Source of the DNA: Dysgonomonas hofstadii
GTDB taxonomy: Bacteria; Bacteroidota; Bacteroidia; Bacteroidales; Dysgonomonadaceae
Assembly (NCBI RefSeq): GCF_014196915.1
Contig: NZ_JACIEP010000023.1
Span: 1-50,927, forward strand
Direction: 5' to 3'
DNA length: 50,927 nucleotides
This document shows positions 16,323 through 23,742 of the stretch, piece after piece; position 1 is the first letter of the stretch; each line of letters begins with the position of its first letter. Position numbers and translations under genes: made by a program. The notes beneath the pieces were generated by a model that worked only from the letters and a program-made list of their open reading frames with translations, made no database searches and was not told the origin of the DNA.

Positions 16323-17339
16323 ATGCCAGTAAACCGTAACGCCCTAATCCGCTATAAAACAATAGATACTTGTCTACGTAATAAATATAGACAGTGGACA
16401 CTTGAAGACCTTATAGATGCTTGTTCTGACGCTCTCTATGAATATGAAGGAATAGACAAAGGTATCAGCAAACGCACTGTGCAAATGGATATTCAGATGA
16501 TGCGCAGCGAGAAACTAGGTTATAATGCACCTATTATTGTTTATGATAATAAATACTACAAATATGAAGATGAGGATTACAGCATAACTAATACGCCATT
16601 GTCAGAACAAGACTTGAAAACAATGTCTGAAGCTGTTGAGGTTTTGCGTCAATTCAAAGGGTTCTCTTACTTTTCAGGTATGGGCGATATCGTCAGCCGC
16701 TTGGAAGATCATGTAACTTCGGCAAAACAGAAAACTATACCTGTTATAGACTTTGAGAAAAACAAAAGCCTGAAAGGGTTGGATTATCTTGATATTATTT
16801 ATCATGCTATTGTCAACAAGCAAGCACTAAATTTGAAATATCGTTCATTCAAAGCCCGCTCGGCAAATACATTCTTATTCTATCCTTATTTACTAAAAGA
16901 ATATCGCAACAGATGGTTTGTATTTGGCCGACGAAAGGGAAATCTAATCAATCTGGCATTAGATAGAATACATAGTGTAGAGATCGCTGAGAAAGAAAGA
17001 TTTATAGAAAATAATTTATTCGATCCTCAGACTTTCTTTGATGATTTGGTTGGTGTTACTAAGAATGTAGGGATGAAAGCTCAGTCTGTCCGTTTCTGGG
17101 TAAATAAAGAAAATGCACCTTATGTACAGACTAAACCTTTTCATAAAAGCCAGAAAATAGTTGAAGAGCACGAGGACGGTTCCAAAACATTCGAAATTAA
17201 TGTGGTTATCAATCAGGAGCTACAAAGGGAGTTCTTTGGATATGCCGATACTATAAAGATCTTATCTCCACAATCATTAGTTGACTTTATGGCTTGGAAA
17301 TTAAGATTGGCAAAGGAACAATACGAAAGTGATATATAA
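16323..17339 (+). CDS. WYL-domain transcriptional regulator
   Basis: A 338-residue regulator. Residues 1-80 form an N-terminal winged-helix region (ISKRTVQMDIQMMRSEKLGY is the recognition part). The WYL domain spans about 155-225, with YPYLLKEYRNRWFVFGRRKG and a following LALDRIHSVE. WYL domains bind nucleic acid or nucleotide ligands and often control defence and repair operons. The gene lies divergent from the rlaP operon. The inverted repeats at 15344-15362 and 11391-11409 are its most likely operators, giving control of both repair operons and of itself. Whether it activates or represses is unknown, but the missing -33 boxes at the repair promoters fit activation. Confidence 0.9.
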   Translation: MPVNRNALIRYKTIDTCLRNKYRQWTLEDLIDACSDALYEYEGIDKGISKRTVQMDIQMMRSEKLGYNAPIIVYDNKYYKYEDEDYSITNTPLSEQDLKTMSEAVEVLRQFKGFSYFSGMGDIVSRLEDHVTSAKQKTIPVIDFEKNKSLKGLDYLDIIYHAIVNKQALNLKYRSFKARSANTFLFYPYLLKEYRNRWFVFGRRKGNLINLALDRIHSVEIAEKERFIENNLFDPQTFFDDLVGVTKNVGMKAQSVRFWVNKENAPYVQTKPFHKSQKIVEEHEDGSKTFEINVVINQELQREFFGYADTIKILSPQSLVDFMAWKLRLAKEQYESDI

Positions 17340-17356
17340 TTATTCCAAAAGTATTT

Positions 17357-17637
17357 TTACAATACTCTACTTAGAGCTTTTATTCCTTTTTCTAAATCTG
17401 CTTCAGACAAAGAAGCGTAACCTGGTCTAACTCCTAATATTGGTTCTCCAAAACTAAATCTGTCGGGAGTATAGAAATTTATAGATTTAAGATTAGTTTT
17501 CTTTTGCACTTGAAATAAATCAATATTTTCAATTGGTTTAATCCAAAAAGCCAATCCTCCATCGGGTTTCTTGTAAGTCATTTTATTTCCGAAATAATTA
17601 TTTAAGAGAGATGAGAAAAAGTCTCTTTTTTTGTCCG
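17357..17637 (-). pseudogene. C-terminal remnant of a MocR-type PLP-dependent regulator
   Basis: The minus-strand frame is open from about 17637 to the stop at 17357 and reads ...RDFFSSLLNNYFGN, then KPDGGLAFWIK, and ends LSEADLEKGIKALSRVL. This is the C-terminal end of the aminotransferase-like domain of MocR/PdxR-type regulators. The HTH and most of the PLP domain, including the PLP lysine, are absent, and a stop codon precedes the frame. The ATG at 17581 is internal to the conserved stretch and not a real start. The break probably marks an island edge. Confidence 0.7.
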
Positions 17638-17697
17638 TCTATAGGTTTACACTTTTTATTGTCAACCGTTTTCAGGCCAAAACAGACATTTCAGCTA

Positions 17698-17724
17698 CGA
17701 CAAATTACGACAAACTGCGACAAA
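17698..17724 (+). repeat. Three CGACAAA repeats spaced 10 bp
   Basis: CGACAAA occurs at 17698, 17708 and 17718, exactly one helical turn apart. The array lies 110 bp before the first HTH gene of the second mobile segment and 60 bp after the broken MocR remnant. This placement mirrors the GCAAC array in front of the first integrase. It is a candidate arm site or operator for the recombinase or excisionase. Confidence 0.6.
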
Positions 17725-17833
17725 AACCGTCAAGTTAAATTTCTTCCCTTTAATATTCTCATCTTGCATTCGTAACACCAATTATGAGTGTTATATTACT
17801 ATTGTTTAATCGCTAATTTAAGAAAATTCCATT

Positions 17834-18181
17834 ATGATATGCACAGAAATTACTTTTGAAAAATTGCCTGAGGCGGTGGCGTATCTAATCAAGTCGGTAT
17901 CAGAAATCAAGTCGATGATCGAAGACCGGAAAAGATCAGATTCTCCAAAAGAAAGGATTCCTATTGGAATTGACGAGGCTTGTTGCATTATCCGGAAGGC
18001 CAAATCTACAGTTTATGCTTTAGTCAGAAAGGGATTATTACCGAGCTATAAGCGTGGTAAAAAGCTTTTCTTCTTCGAAGATGAATTGATAGAATGGATC
18101 GCAAAAGGCAGACGAAAAACAATTGAAGAAGTCAGAGCCGGAATAGAAACAGATATGTACAGTAGATATCGAAGAAAGTAG
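17834..18181 (+). CDS. Excisionase-type HTH protein
   Basis: A 115-residue DNA-binding protein of the helix-turn-helix type common in Bacteroidota mobile elements. A short N-terminal helix (1-35) precedes the HTH at about 50-100: IGIDEACCIIRKAKSTVYALVRKGLLP, then a wing (SYKRGKKLFFFEDELIEWI). The basic tail ends RYRRK. It is the first of three small HTH genes read in the same direction, facing an integrase on the other strand. It is probably a directionality factor or regulator of transfer. The phased CGACAAA array is 110 bp upstream. Confidence 0.82.
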   Translation: MICTEITFEKLPEAVAYLIKSVSEIKSMIEDRKRSDSPKERIPIGIDEACCIIRKAKSTVYALVRKGLLPSYKRGKKLFFFEDELIEWIAKGRRKTIEEVRAGIETDMYSRYRRK

Positions 18182-18236
18182 CCAGTCAATAATATCTTAA
18201 TTCCTTATTTTTATTAAATAATTTAAATTAAACAGT

Positions 18237-18524
18237 ATGGAAAAAGAATTTATCATGATTGAAAAGGACATTTTTAATAAAATGTTGGAACGTCTCGCCA
18301 AGTTTGAACGGTTTGTTGATATTTTATACAACAAGTATAATCCAAGTAGAAACACTAAATGGCTTGATACAAGAGAGGTCTGCTCCATCCTGTGTGTTAC
18401 CCCAAAAACATTGCAGATTTATCGGGAAAACGGGAAATTGGGATTCTCTCAGATCGAAGGTAAGATTCTTTATCTGAAGAGTGACATCCAAGATTTTTTG
18501 GATAACAATGAAGTAGCTAACTAA
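18237..18524 (+). CDS. Small HTH protein, second of three
   Basis: A 95-residue protein with an N-terminal helix and an excisionase/MerR-like HTH. WLDTREVCSILCVTPKTLQI starts near residue 41, followed by the wing SQIEGKILYLKSDIQDFL. The fold is the same as in the proteins before and after it, although the sequences are diverged. The likely role is DNA binding in control of integration or excision. It starts 55 bp after the previous gene and ends 13 bp before the next one. Confidence 0.8.
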   Translation: MEKEFIMIEKDIFNKMLERLAKFERFVDILYNKYNPSRNTKWLDTREVCSILCVTPKTLQIYRENGKLGFSQIEGKILYLKSDIQDFLDNNEVAN

Positions 18525-18537
18525 TAAATTTTCAACA

Positions 18538-18828
18538 ATGAAAAAGATAACAGAATCAGATGCCAGAGTTTCCTATTTCTTTAATACCATAGAGCGTATA
18601 ACCCTTCAGGTCGAAGATTTGTTAGATATGCAAAAGCTGTTGTTTAACGGAGAACACTATATTACGGACGAAGAATTATCAAAACTTTTAAAGATTCATC
18701 GACGTACATTAAATGATTATCGCAAGAAAGGGATATTACCCTATATCTATTTTGGAGGGAAGGTTCTCTATAAAGAATCAGTAATACAGAATATTTTAAA
18801 GGAACTATATTTGCCTAAATGGAGATAG
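18538..18828 (+). CDS. Small HTH protein, third of three
   Basis: A 96-residue relative of the two preceding proteins. The N-terminal part is helical, with the HTH at about 40-85: ITDEELSKLLKIHRRTLNDY, then a wing with IYFGGKVLYKESVI. It ends 28 bp from the convergent integrase gene. Pairs of such proteins are usual beside Bacteroidota integrases; three in a row are less so. Each may bind a different site. Confidence 0.78.
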   Translation: MKKITESDARVSYFFNTIERITLQVEDLLDMQKLLFNGEHYITDEELSKLLKIHRRTLNDYRKKGILPYIYFGGKVLYKESVIQNILKELYLPKWR

Positions 18829-18856
18829 TATTGAGTTTGGGTAAGAGATATGTAAA

Positions 18857-20107
18857 TTATTTCTTGCCCGGCTTATCTTTGGGTGTTGTATTAGACTTCA
18901 TGAAATCCTCGATGAGGTATTCTAGCTTATCCTTCACCAGATCTATCTCATCCAATATTTTCTGATCAAGTATCTTGGCATATATCTGGGTCGTTTTCAA
19001 GTCGGAATGTCCAAGGATCTTAGCAATACTTTCGATGGGCATTCCTTTGGTTATCATAAGCGTGGCAAAAGTTCTTCTGGCCATGTGCATCGTTAATATT
19101 TTCCGAATACTGCAAGTTTTTCCGATGGGTTTTAAACGATCGTTCATCTGTTTATTAGTCGGAACAGGGAAAATATATTCTGTCTTACTTTTGTATTTCT
19201 TTATCAGAACCAGAGGAATTGGCAGTAAAGGTATAAAGCATGGATTGTTTGTCTTACTACGATTCATCATAATGATGTTATCTGTTATATCTGAATGTTT
19301 TAAGTGCTTTAAATCAATATAAGATAACCCCGTGAAGCAGCAGAATAAGAACATATCCCGAACCCTGTTCAAGGATAAATTATCAAATTCCTGTATTATA
19401 ATTCGCTGTAATTCTTTCTCTGTCAAGACTTGTTTTTCCGGCTTCTTTACGCTCAACACGGTATCGACAAAAGGGTCCCTGTCTATATAACGATTCCGGT
19501 AAGCACTAGTGGTTACTTGCTTCAAGCGGCGCATATGCCTTATCATTGTATTGTGAGAGCAATTTCCTTCACTTAAAAGATACACTTCGAAACCCGTTAC
19601 GAACTCATGATTGATCTTCTTTAGGTTAATATCTTTTGAATGATAGGTTGATTTCAGAAAATCAATTATTTTTCTTCTGGTACAGATATAGCTGTCTGCT
19701 GAAGCTGCTTCAATTACCTTGCTTTTCACTAATGACTGCTTCTGACCAATCAGCTTATCGAATAAATCCATGAGAAAATATTCTTCGCCCAGACTGTCTT
19801 TACCTAAAAAAATATTCCTTATCCTTGTTATAGTAACAATATCTTCCTTGGCTGCCAATTTGTAATACAAATTCTCTAAATCAACATGAATAGACATTAA
19901 TGAACGATTAATGTCACGGGCTAGTTTTGTATACCCGATGGCCTTCTGTGCCTGTGAGTTCCAGAGAACCGGATCTATATTTATTCCGGATGCGAATGAA
20001 AGAGATTGACGGTCCAGCTTTAGCTGCACGTTGATAGGAGTTGAACCTTTGGAGTTCAACTTCGTTCTTTTGATGAAAAACTTTACACTGAATCTAAAGT
20101 TAATCAT
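18857..20107 (-). CDS. Tyrosine recombinase, IntDOT-like
   Basis: A 416-residue recombinase with an arm-binding domain (1-95; FSVKFFIKRTKLNSKGSTPI start), a core-binding domain (105-210) and a catalytic domain (225-390). Catalytic residues seen are K285 in RSKTNN, H341 and R344 in HMARRTF, H367 in LGHSD and the nucleophile Y376 in QIYAKI. The first catalytic Arg is replaced by S262 in FTGLSYIDLK. IntDOT of the CTnDOT elements has a Ser at this place too, so the enzyme can be active. It converges on the three small HTH genes and diverges from a second integrase at 20878. Confidence 0.93.
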   Translation of the reverse strand: MINFRFSVKFFIKRTKLNSKGSTPINVQLKLDRQSLSFASGINIDPVLWNSQAQKAIGYTKLARDINRSLMSIHVDLENLYYKLAAKEDIVTITRIRNIFLGKDSLGEEYFLMDLFDKLIGQKQSLVKSKVIEAASADSYICTRRKIIDFLKSTYHSKDINLKKINHEFVTGFEVYLLSEGNCSHNTMIRHMRRLKQVTTSAYRNRYIDRDPFVDTVLSVKKPEKQVLTEKELQRIIIQEFDNLSLNRVRDMFLFCCFTGLSYIDLKHLKHSDITDNIIMMNRSKTNNPCFIPLLPIPLVLIKKYKSKTEYIFPVPTNKQMNDRLKPIGKTCSIRKILTMHMARRTFATLMITKGMPIESIAKILGHSDLKTTQIYAKILDQKILDEIDLVKDKLEYLIEDFMKSNTTPKDKPGKK

Positions 20108-20877
20108 ACATATATTTTTTCTTTACATTTAAGGTCATCTATCAGGTATTTATAATTTATTTTGATATATCGGAAGGTTTAGCCAAACTATTACTCTATT
20201 TGTTGTACTTGTGTATCCATATCAGGGTGACTCAGTTCTCATTTTTATAATACGCTAACAATCAGTGATGTTTTTATATTGTGGTTCGTTGTAGTTCCAG
20301 GCAAACTTGAATCATTACCCTTCAATCTTATTTACAAAATCTATAAAGAGTATAATTTTATACACGAGTTTTATATTTTCCATATCTAAGGTTCATCATA
20401 TTTCACTATTTTCCACATTAAGGTTCATTCTTGATTATTTAACAACTATTTAACATATTGATTTTCAGTAAAAATTGCTCTTTTTTATTTGAATTAATAG
20501 ACTAATTATCAATTAATTAGTTGTAAAATAAATGGTACTAAAGGCTCTGGTACTGCCTGGAACTAGAACCTTCTATAATTCTTCAAAATTAACTATCTAA
20601 TTATTAGCAAGTTATAAATGTAAACTTTACAGAAATTCCAATTTAACTAAAATATTAACTCAATACGGTGAAAATCAACGCAAGAAATGTTAGACATAAA
20701 TTAGACATATTCCTGAGATACAGATCTAAATATTTAATTTTACACTTTAGATTCCGAGAGTATTATATTCATCGTATTTCAATAAAACGTCTTTAGAATA
20801 AGCGTTAAATCATTCCTAATATAAGGTACTTTCTCAGGTACGATTTTACATAAACTATATAAAGCCAATAATTAAAC
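20108..20877. other. 770-bp gene-free region between divergent integrases
   Basis: This AT-rich stretch contains no convincing gene on either strand. It carries a perfect 12-bp inverted repeat, TAGTTCCAGGCA at 20292-20303 and TGCCTGGAACTA at 20554-20565, about 250 bp apart. A short direct repeat TGGTACT lies at about 20533 and 20548. It must hold the promoters of both integrases. It may also hold the recombination site of one or both of them, but no core-type duplication was identified. Confidence 0.5.
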
Positions 20878-22071
20878 ATGCGAGAAACGTTTCGGGTATT
20901 GTTCTTCATTAGAAAAAATCAACTGAAGGACAATGGACTAGCAACGATTATGATCCGGATAACAATCAACGGAAAACAAATTCAGTTTAGCAGTAAGCTA
21001 GAAATTGATCGTACCGCCTGGTCTCAGAAGGAAAATAAAGCGATAGAAGATCCTTTTCTGTATATTAATGAACTTCTAGAGGAAATAAGAAGTAAAATAA
21101 AAGTTCTTTACTTCGATTTGTCATCCAAACATCAGGTTATATCTCCTTCCATGCTCAAGCAGGCATATTTAGGAAACGGTGATGAAATGCTCCTTAGCTA
21201 TCAGTTTAAAGAGCAAGTCAAAATATTCCGTTCTAAAAACGGCAGAAGCATATCGGATGTCACAGCAAACTGTTACAAGCTTACCCATAACCGTATCACC
21301 GAGTTTATGTTTAAGAAATATAAGAAAAAAGGTATAATGATTCAGGATATTGATCTGATATTTCTAGAGCATTTTTACAATTACCTGAGAGAACAATATC
21401 ACTGTAGCAATAATACATCAATGAAGTACATGAAACGATTTGCAGCTATTCTAAATTTTGCAGAGAAGATCGGATTATTAAAGATCAATCCATTTAAACT
21501 TTTCCGGTTCCATATTGAAAAGAAATATCCGGTTTATCTGACAGAAGACGAGGTAAACCTGATTACTGACAAAACCTTTATGACAGAGCGATTAAACAGG
21601 GTTAGGGATGTTTTTGTATTTTGTTGTTGGACAGGTATATCCTATAGGGATGTTTGTAATTTGACAGTTTCTGATATCCAATGCCGTAATAAAAAATACT
21701 GGCTCATTTTTATCAGGCAGAAAACCGATAATATATCACAAATACCGCTACTGGATGTTCCTTTGCAAATACTGGAAAAGTATCACCCCGATTATCATAA
21801 ATATTCTGGCGACAAACCTCTGTTTTCTATGTCCAGTAACCAGAAAACTAATGAATATCTCAAAGAGATAGCTAATATCTGCGGTATTCAGAAGAGTATC
21901 AGCTTCCATGTTAGCAGACACACATTTGCTACACTGGCGCTTAATAAAGGTGTTTCCTTGGAGTCTGTAAGTAAGATTCTCGGACATACGAACATCAGAA
22001 CGACAATGCTTTATGCGAATGTTACAAATCAGAAGATAGAATCAGAAATGAATAGAATGAGGAAAACATAA
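20878..22071 (+). CDS. Tyrosine recombinase, second IntDOT-like enzyme
   Basis: A 397-residue recombinase with the same architecture as the divergent one: arm-binding (1-90), core-binding (105-215) and catalytic (220-385) domains. H344 and R347 are in HVSRHTF, H370 in LGHTN and nucleophile Y379 in MLYANV. The first catalytic Arg is again replaced by Ser, S255 in WTGISYRDV. The two proteins are clearly related but not near copies, so they came from different elements or an old duplication. It starts at the ATG next to the conserved N-terminus. AT-rich palindromes begin directly after its stop. Confidence 0.92.
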   Translation: MRETFRVLFFIRKNQLKDNGLATIMIRITINGKQIQFSSKLEIDRTAWSQKENKAIEDPFLYINELLEEIRSKIKVLYFDLSSKHQVISPSMLKQAYLGNGDEMLLSYQFKEQVKIFRSKNGRSISDVTANCYKLTHNRITEFMFKKYKKKGIMIQDIDLIFLEHFYNYLREQYHCSNNTSMKYMKRFAAILNFAEKIGLLKINPFKLFRFHIEKKYPVYLTEDEVNLITDKTFMTERLNRVRDVFVFCCWTGISYRDVCNLTVSDIQCRNKKYWLIFIRQKTDNISQIPLLDVPLQILEKYHPDYHKYSGDKPLFSMSSNQKTNEYLKEIANICGIQKSISFHVSRHTFATLALNKGVSLESVSKILGHTNIRTTMLYANVTNQKIESEMNRMRKT

Positions 22072-22072
22072 A

Positions 22073-22200
22073 TATACTATAATTTATAGTATATATTATA
22101 TCATCCGAAATTCAATAATAAATAATATAGTATTATTTATAGTATAATATATACAAATCATATATCTATCAATTTGGAATATACTATCAATTATAGTATA
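22073..22200 (+). repeat. Cluster of TATACTAT/ATAGTATA palindromes
   Basis: A perfect palindrome TATACTATAA-T-TTATAGTATA lies at 22073-22093 and a related 21-bp one, TATACTAT-N5-ATAGTATA, at 22180-22200. Between them TATAGTAT occurs twice in direct order near 22126 and 22138. The cluster ends 77 bp before the next gene. It could be an operator for that gene, or an origin- or transfer-related site; the almost pure A/T content also allows low-complexity drift. Confidence 0.5.
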
Positions 22201-22276
22201 TATACTTAGAAAATCAATTTATTATCATAAAACATTATATATTTGATAGTACAATCAAACGTATAACAGTTATTTT

Positions 22277-23158
22277 ATGATACTAGAATATAAGATTACT
22301 GATAAGATGATTTCATCGGTTGTCTCAATTTCTGAAAAGATTGGCCGACTAAAGGAGATCAGAAGAGTAAACAAGCATATTGACTTTGATCAGGCTTGTA
22401 TTGTCAGAAACATCCAAAGAATTCTTAAAGGGAAAAATATAATTTATCCTGACAAAGTTATTTCTGACTCACTGGGACCAGAGCATTCAATACGGAAAGA
22501 GGATGTCGAATCTATTCTTCCTGTAATTGAGTTTCATGTTACTCATTTAACAAATAGGGAACTGGATATTAACATATATGCGGAAACATATAACAGTAAC
22601 GAATATTTTGAGGAGATACCTACCTGGAAATTGGATCGGATTATTGAAAGAACCGATTTTTCACCTCAATTTTTTCTCTATTCTATTGCCGACTTCTGTA
22701 ACGAGTGTAATAATCTAACTTCTGATTATTTCATAGAAGGGTGGCTAATCAATCGCTTTTATAAGGAATATCGGATTATATTATGCCTAGCATATAATAA
22801 TTATTTAAAAGAGCAGAAGAAGGTAGATGTTTTCGCTTACCTCTTTGCTCAAACTTCTCTCCATAAGGACCCACCGCGATATGAATTCTTTTTATCTGTG
22901 ATTGATACTTTATTGGATGGATGTATTGAATATTATTATGAATTGTATAATCCTAAATCGGGTCGGGTTGAATTGCTAAGAGGAACGATAAAAGAGCCAT
23001 TCTCGCGAAAAGACTATTTGGCTTATTATGATATATCAGAACCTACTGCAAGTTTAGATCTGAGAAAAGCTGTTGAAGAAGGCCTCCTTTCCATAAAAGG
23101 AGATAAGAGAAATGCGAGGTATTGGTATAAGAATGATGGCCAAATAGAAATTTTATAA
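22277..23158 (+). CDS. Protein of unknown function with a Fic-type C-terminal winged helix
   Basis: I do not recognise the main part of this 293-residue protein. The C-terminal 45 residues (FSRKDYLAYYDISEPTASLD, then LRKAVEEGLLSIKGDKRNARYWY) look like the winged helix that ends many Fic-family and similar regulators. Residues 1-60 (KITDKMISSVVSISEKIGRL) also recall the start of such Fic proteins, but no HPFxxGNGR motif is present in the middle. It may be a Fic-derived protein that lost its catalytic core, or a separate helical family. The upstream palindromes may be its operator. Confidence 0.55.
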   Translation: MILEYKITDKMISSVVSISEKIGRLKEIRRVNKHIDFDQACIVRNIQRILKGKNIIYPDKVISDSLGPEHSIRKEDVESILPVIEFHVTHLTNRELDINIYAETYNSNEYFEEIPTWKLDRIIERTDFSPQFFLYSIADFCNECNNLTSDYFIEGWLINRFYKEYRIILCLAYNNYLKEQKKVDVFAYLFAQTSLHKDPPRYEFFLSVIDTLLDGCIEYYYELYNPKSGRVELLRGTIKEPFSRKDYLAYYDISEPTASLDLRKAVEEGLLSIKGDKRNARYWYKNDGQIEIL

Positions 23159-23160
23159 TA

Positions 23161-23262
23161 AAATTCTCACAAGCGGATTTATTACAAGATATAGAATATC
23201 TATTTCAAGATGGAAAGATATTTGAAGCCGAAGATAATCGACTTAAGATTGCTGTTGATTGA
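23161..23262 (+). pseudogene. Short protein-like fragment
   Basis: The frame encodes KFSQADLLQDIEYLFQDGKI and ends at a TGA at 23260-23262. It has no start codon of its own, and its frame is closed by no stop between it and the preceding gene. It looks like the tail of a small regulatory or immunity protein, but the parent family is not recognised. Confidence 0.3.
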
Positions 23263-23529
23263 AGCAAGTGGATTTGTTTTTAAAGCTAGTAGATGAGCTA
23301 AATCCCCATACTTTTATTCTTTATGCAATAATTGTCCCGGTTAGGTAATGACTTAGGGCGTTACCAGTCTCCTTTATTTGAAACTAAAGAAGAGCTTGTC
23401 TCTTTCTTATCTGAATTTAGATCTTATATTGAAACTAATGCTATACATCAGTTATTGATTGGCACTATAGACAACTCAGGACTTCTAGTATATGATCAAC
23501 ATAATGCAATATATGCTTATGATAATTGA
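23259..23529 (+). pseudogene. Frameshifted small conserved protein
   Basis: Two frames make one plausible protein of about 90 residues. The first part (from a TTG at 23259) reads LKQVDLFLKLVDELNPHTFI and LYAIIVP, then hits a stop near 23345. The second part continues in the next frame with RLGNDLGRYQSPLFETKEEL, FLSEFRSYIETNA and LLVYDQHNAIYAYD. The join falls at about 23332-23340. It lies in a stretch full of broken frames before the helicase gene. The family is unknown to me. Confidence 0.5.
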
Positions 23530-23541
23530 GATAATTACAAA

Positions 23542-23700
23542 ATGATTCTTAATAATAGTGAATATCTAGAAAAAAGTTTCAATTTCCTAGTGCTAAATAT
23601 TCACCACTATTACCCGGAAAATGATATCTTTGAAGATAGAATCCTCAAGGTCCTGGATTGACAAATTTTTCCTCTGGATGAAGAGAGTGATTTGTATTAA
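23542..23700 (+). pseudogene. Small reading frame with an in-frame stop
   Basis: An ATG at 23542 opens a 39-codon frame (MILNNSEYLEKSFNFLVLNI and on to a TGA at 23659). The same frame continues for 12 more codons (QIFPLDEESDLY) to a TAA at 23698. The acidic, polar composition across the TGA suggests a single small protein broken by one stop. There is no recognised homologue. Low confidence. Confidence 0.3.
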
Positions 23701-23742
23701 CAAAAAAACACAAGTACCTGAATAACCTAAACTGAATAAAAC

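Noticed and set aside
16861-16869. CGGCAAATA inside the wyl gene as a possible far copy of the mnmE attachment site
   Set aside because: Only nine bases agree, the TTTTGTAT part is missing, and it lies in conserved coding sequence of an intact gene.
17604-17632. AAGAGA-N12-TCTCTT with T run as terminator of the wyl operon
   Set aside because: The stem is only six A/T-rich pairs, and the bases are coding in the MocR remnant. Not strong enough to list.
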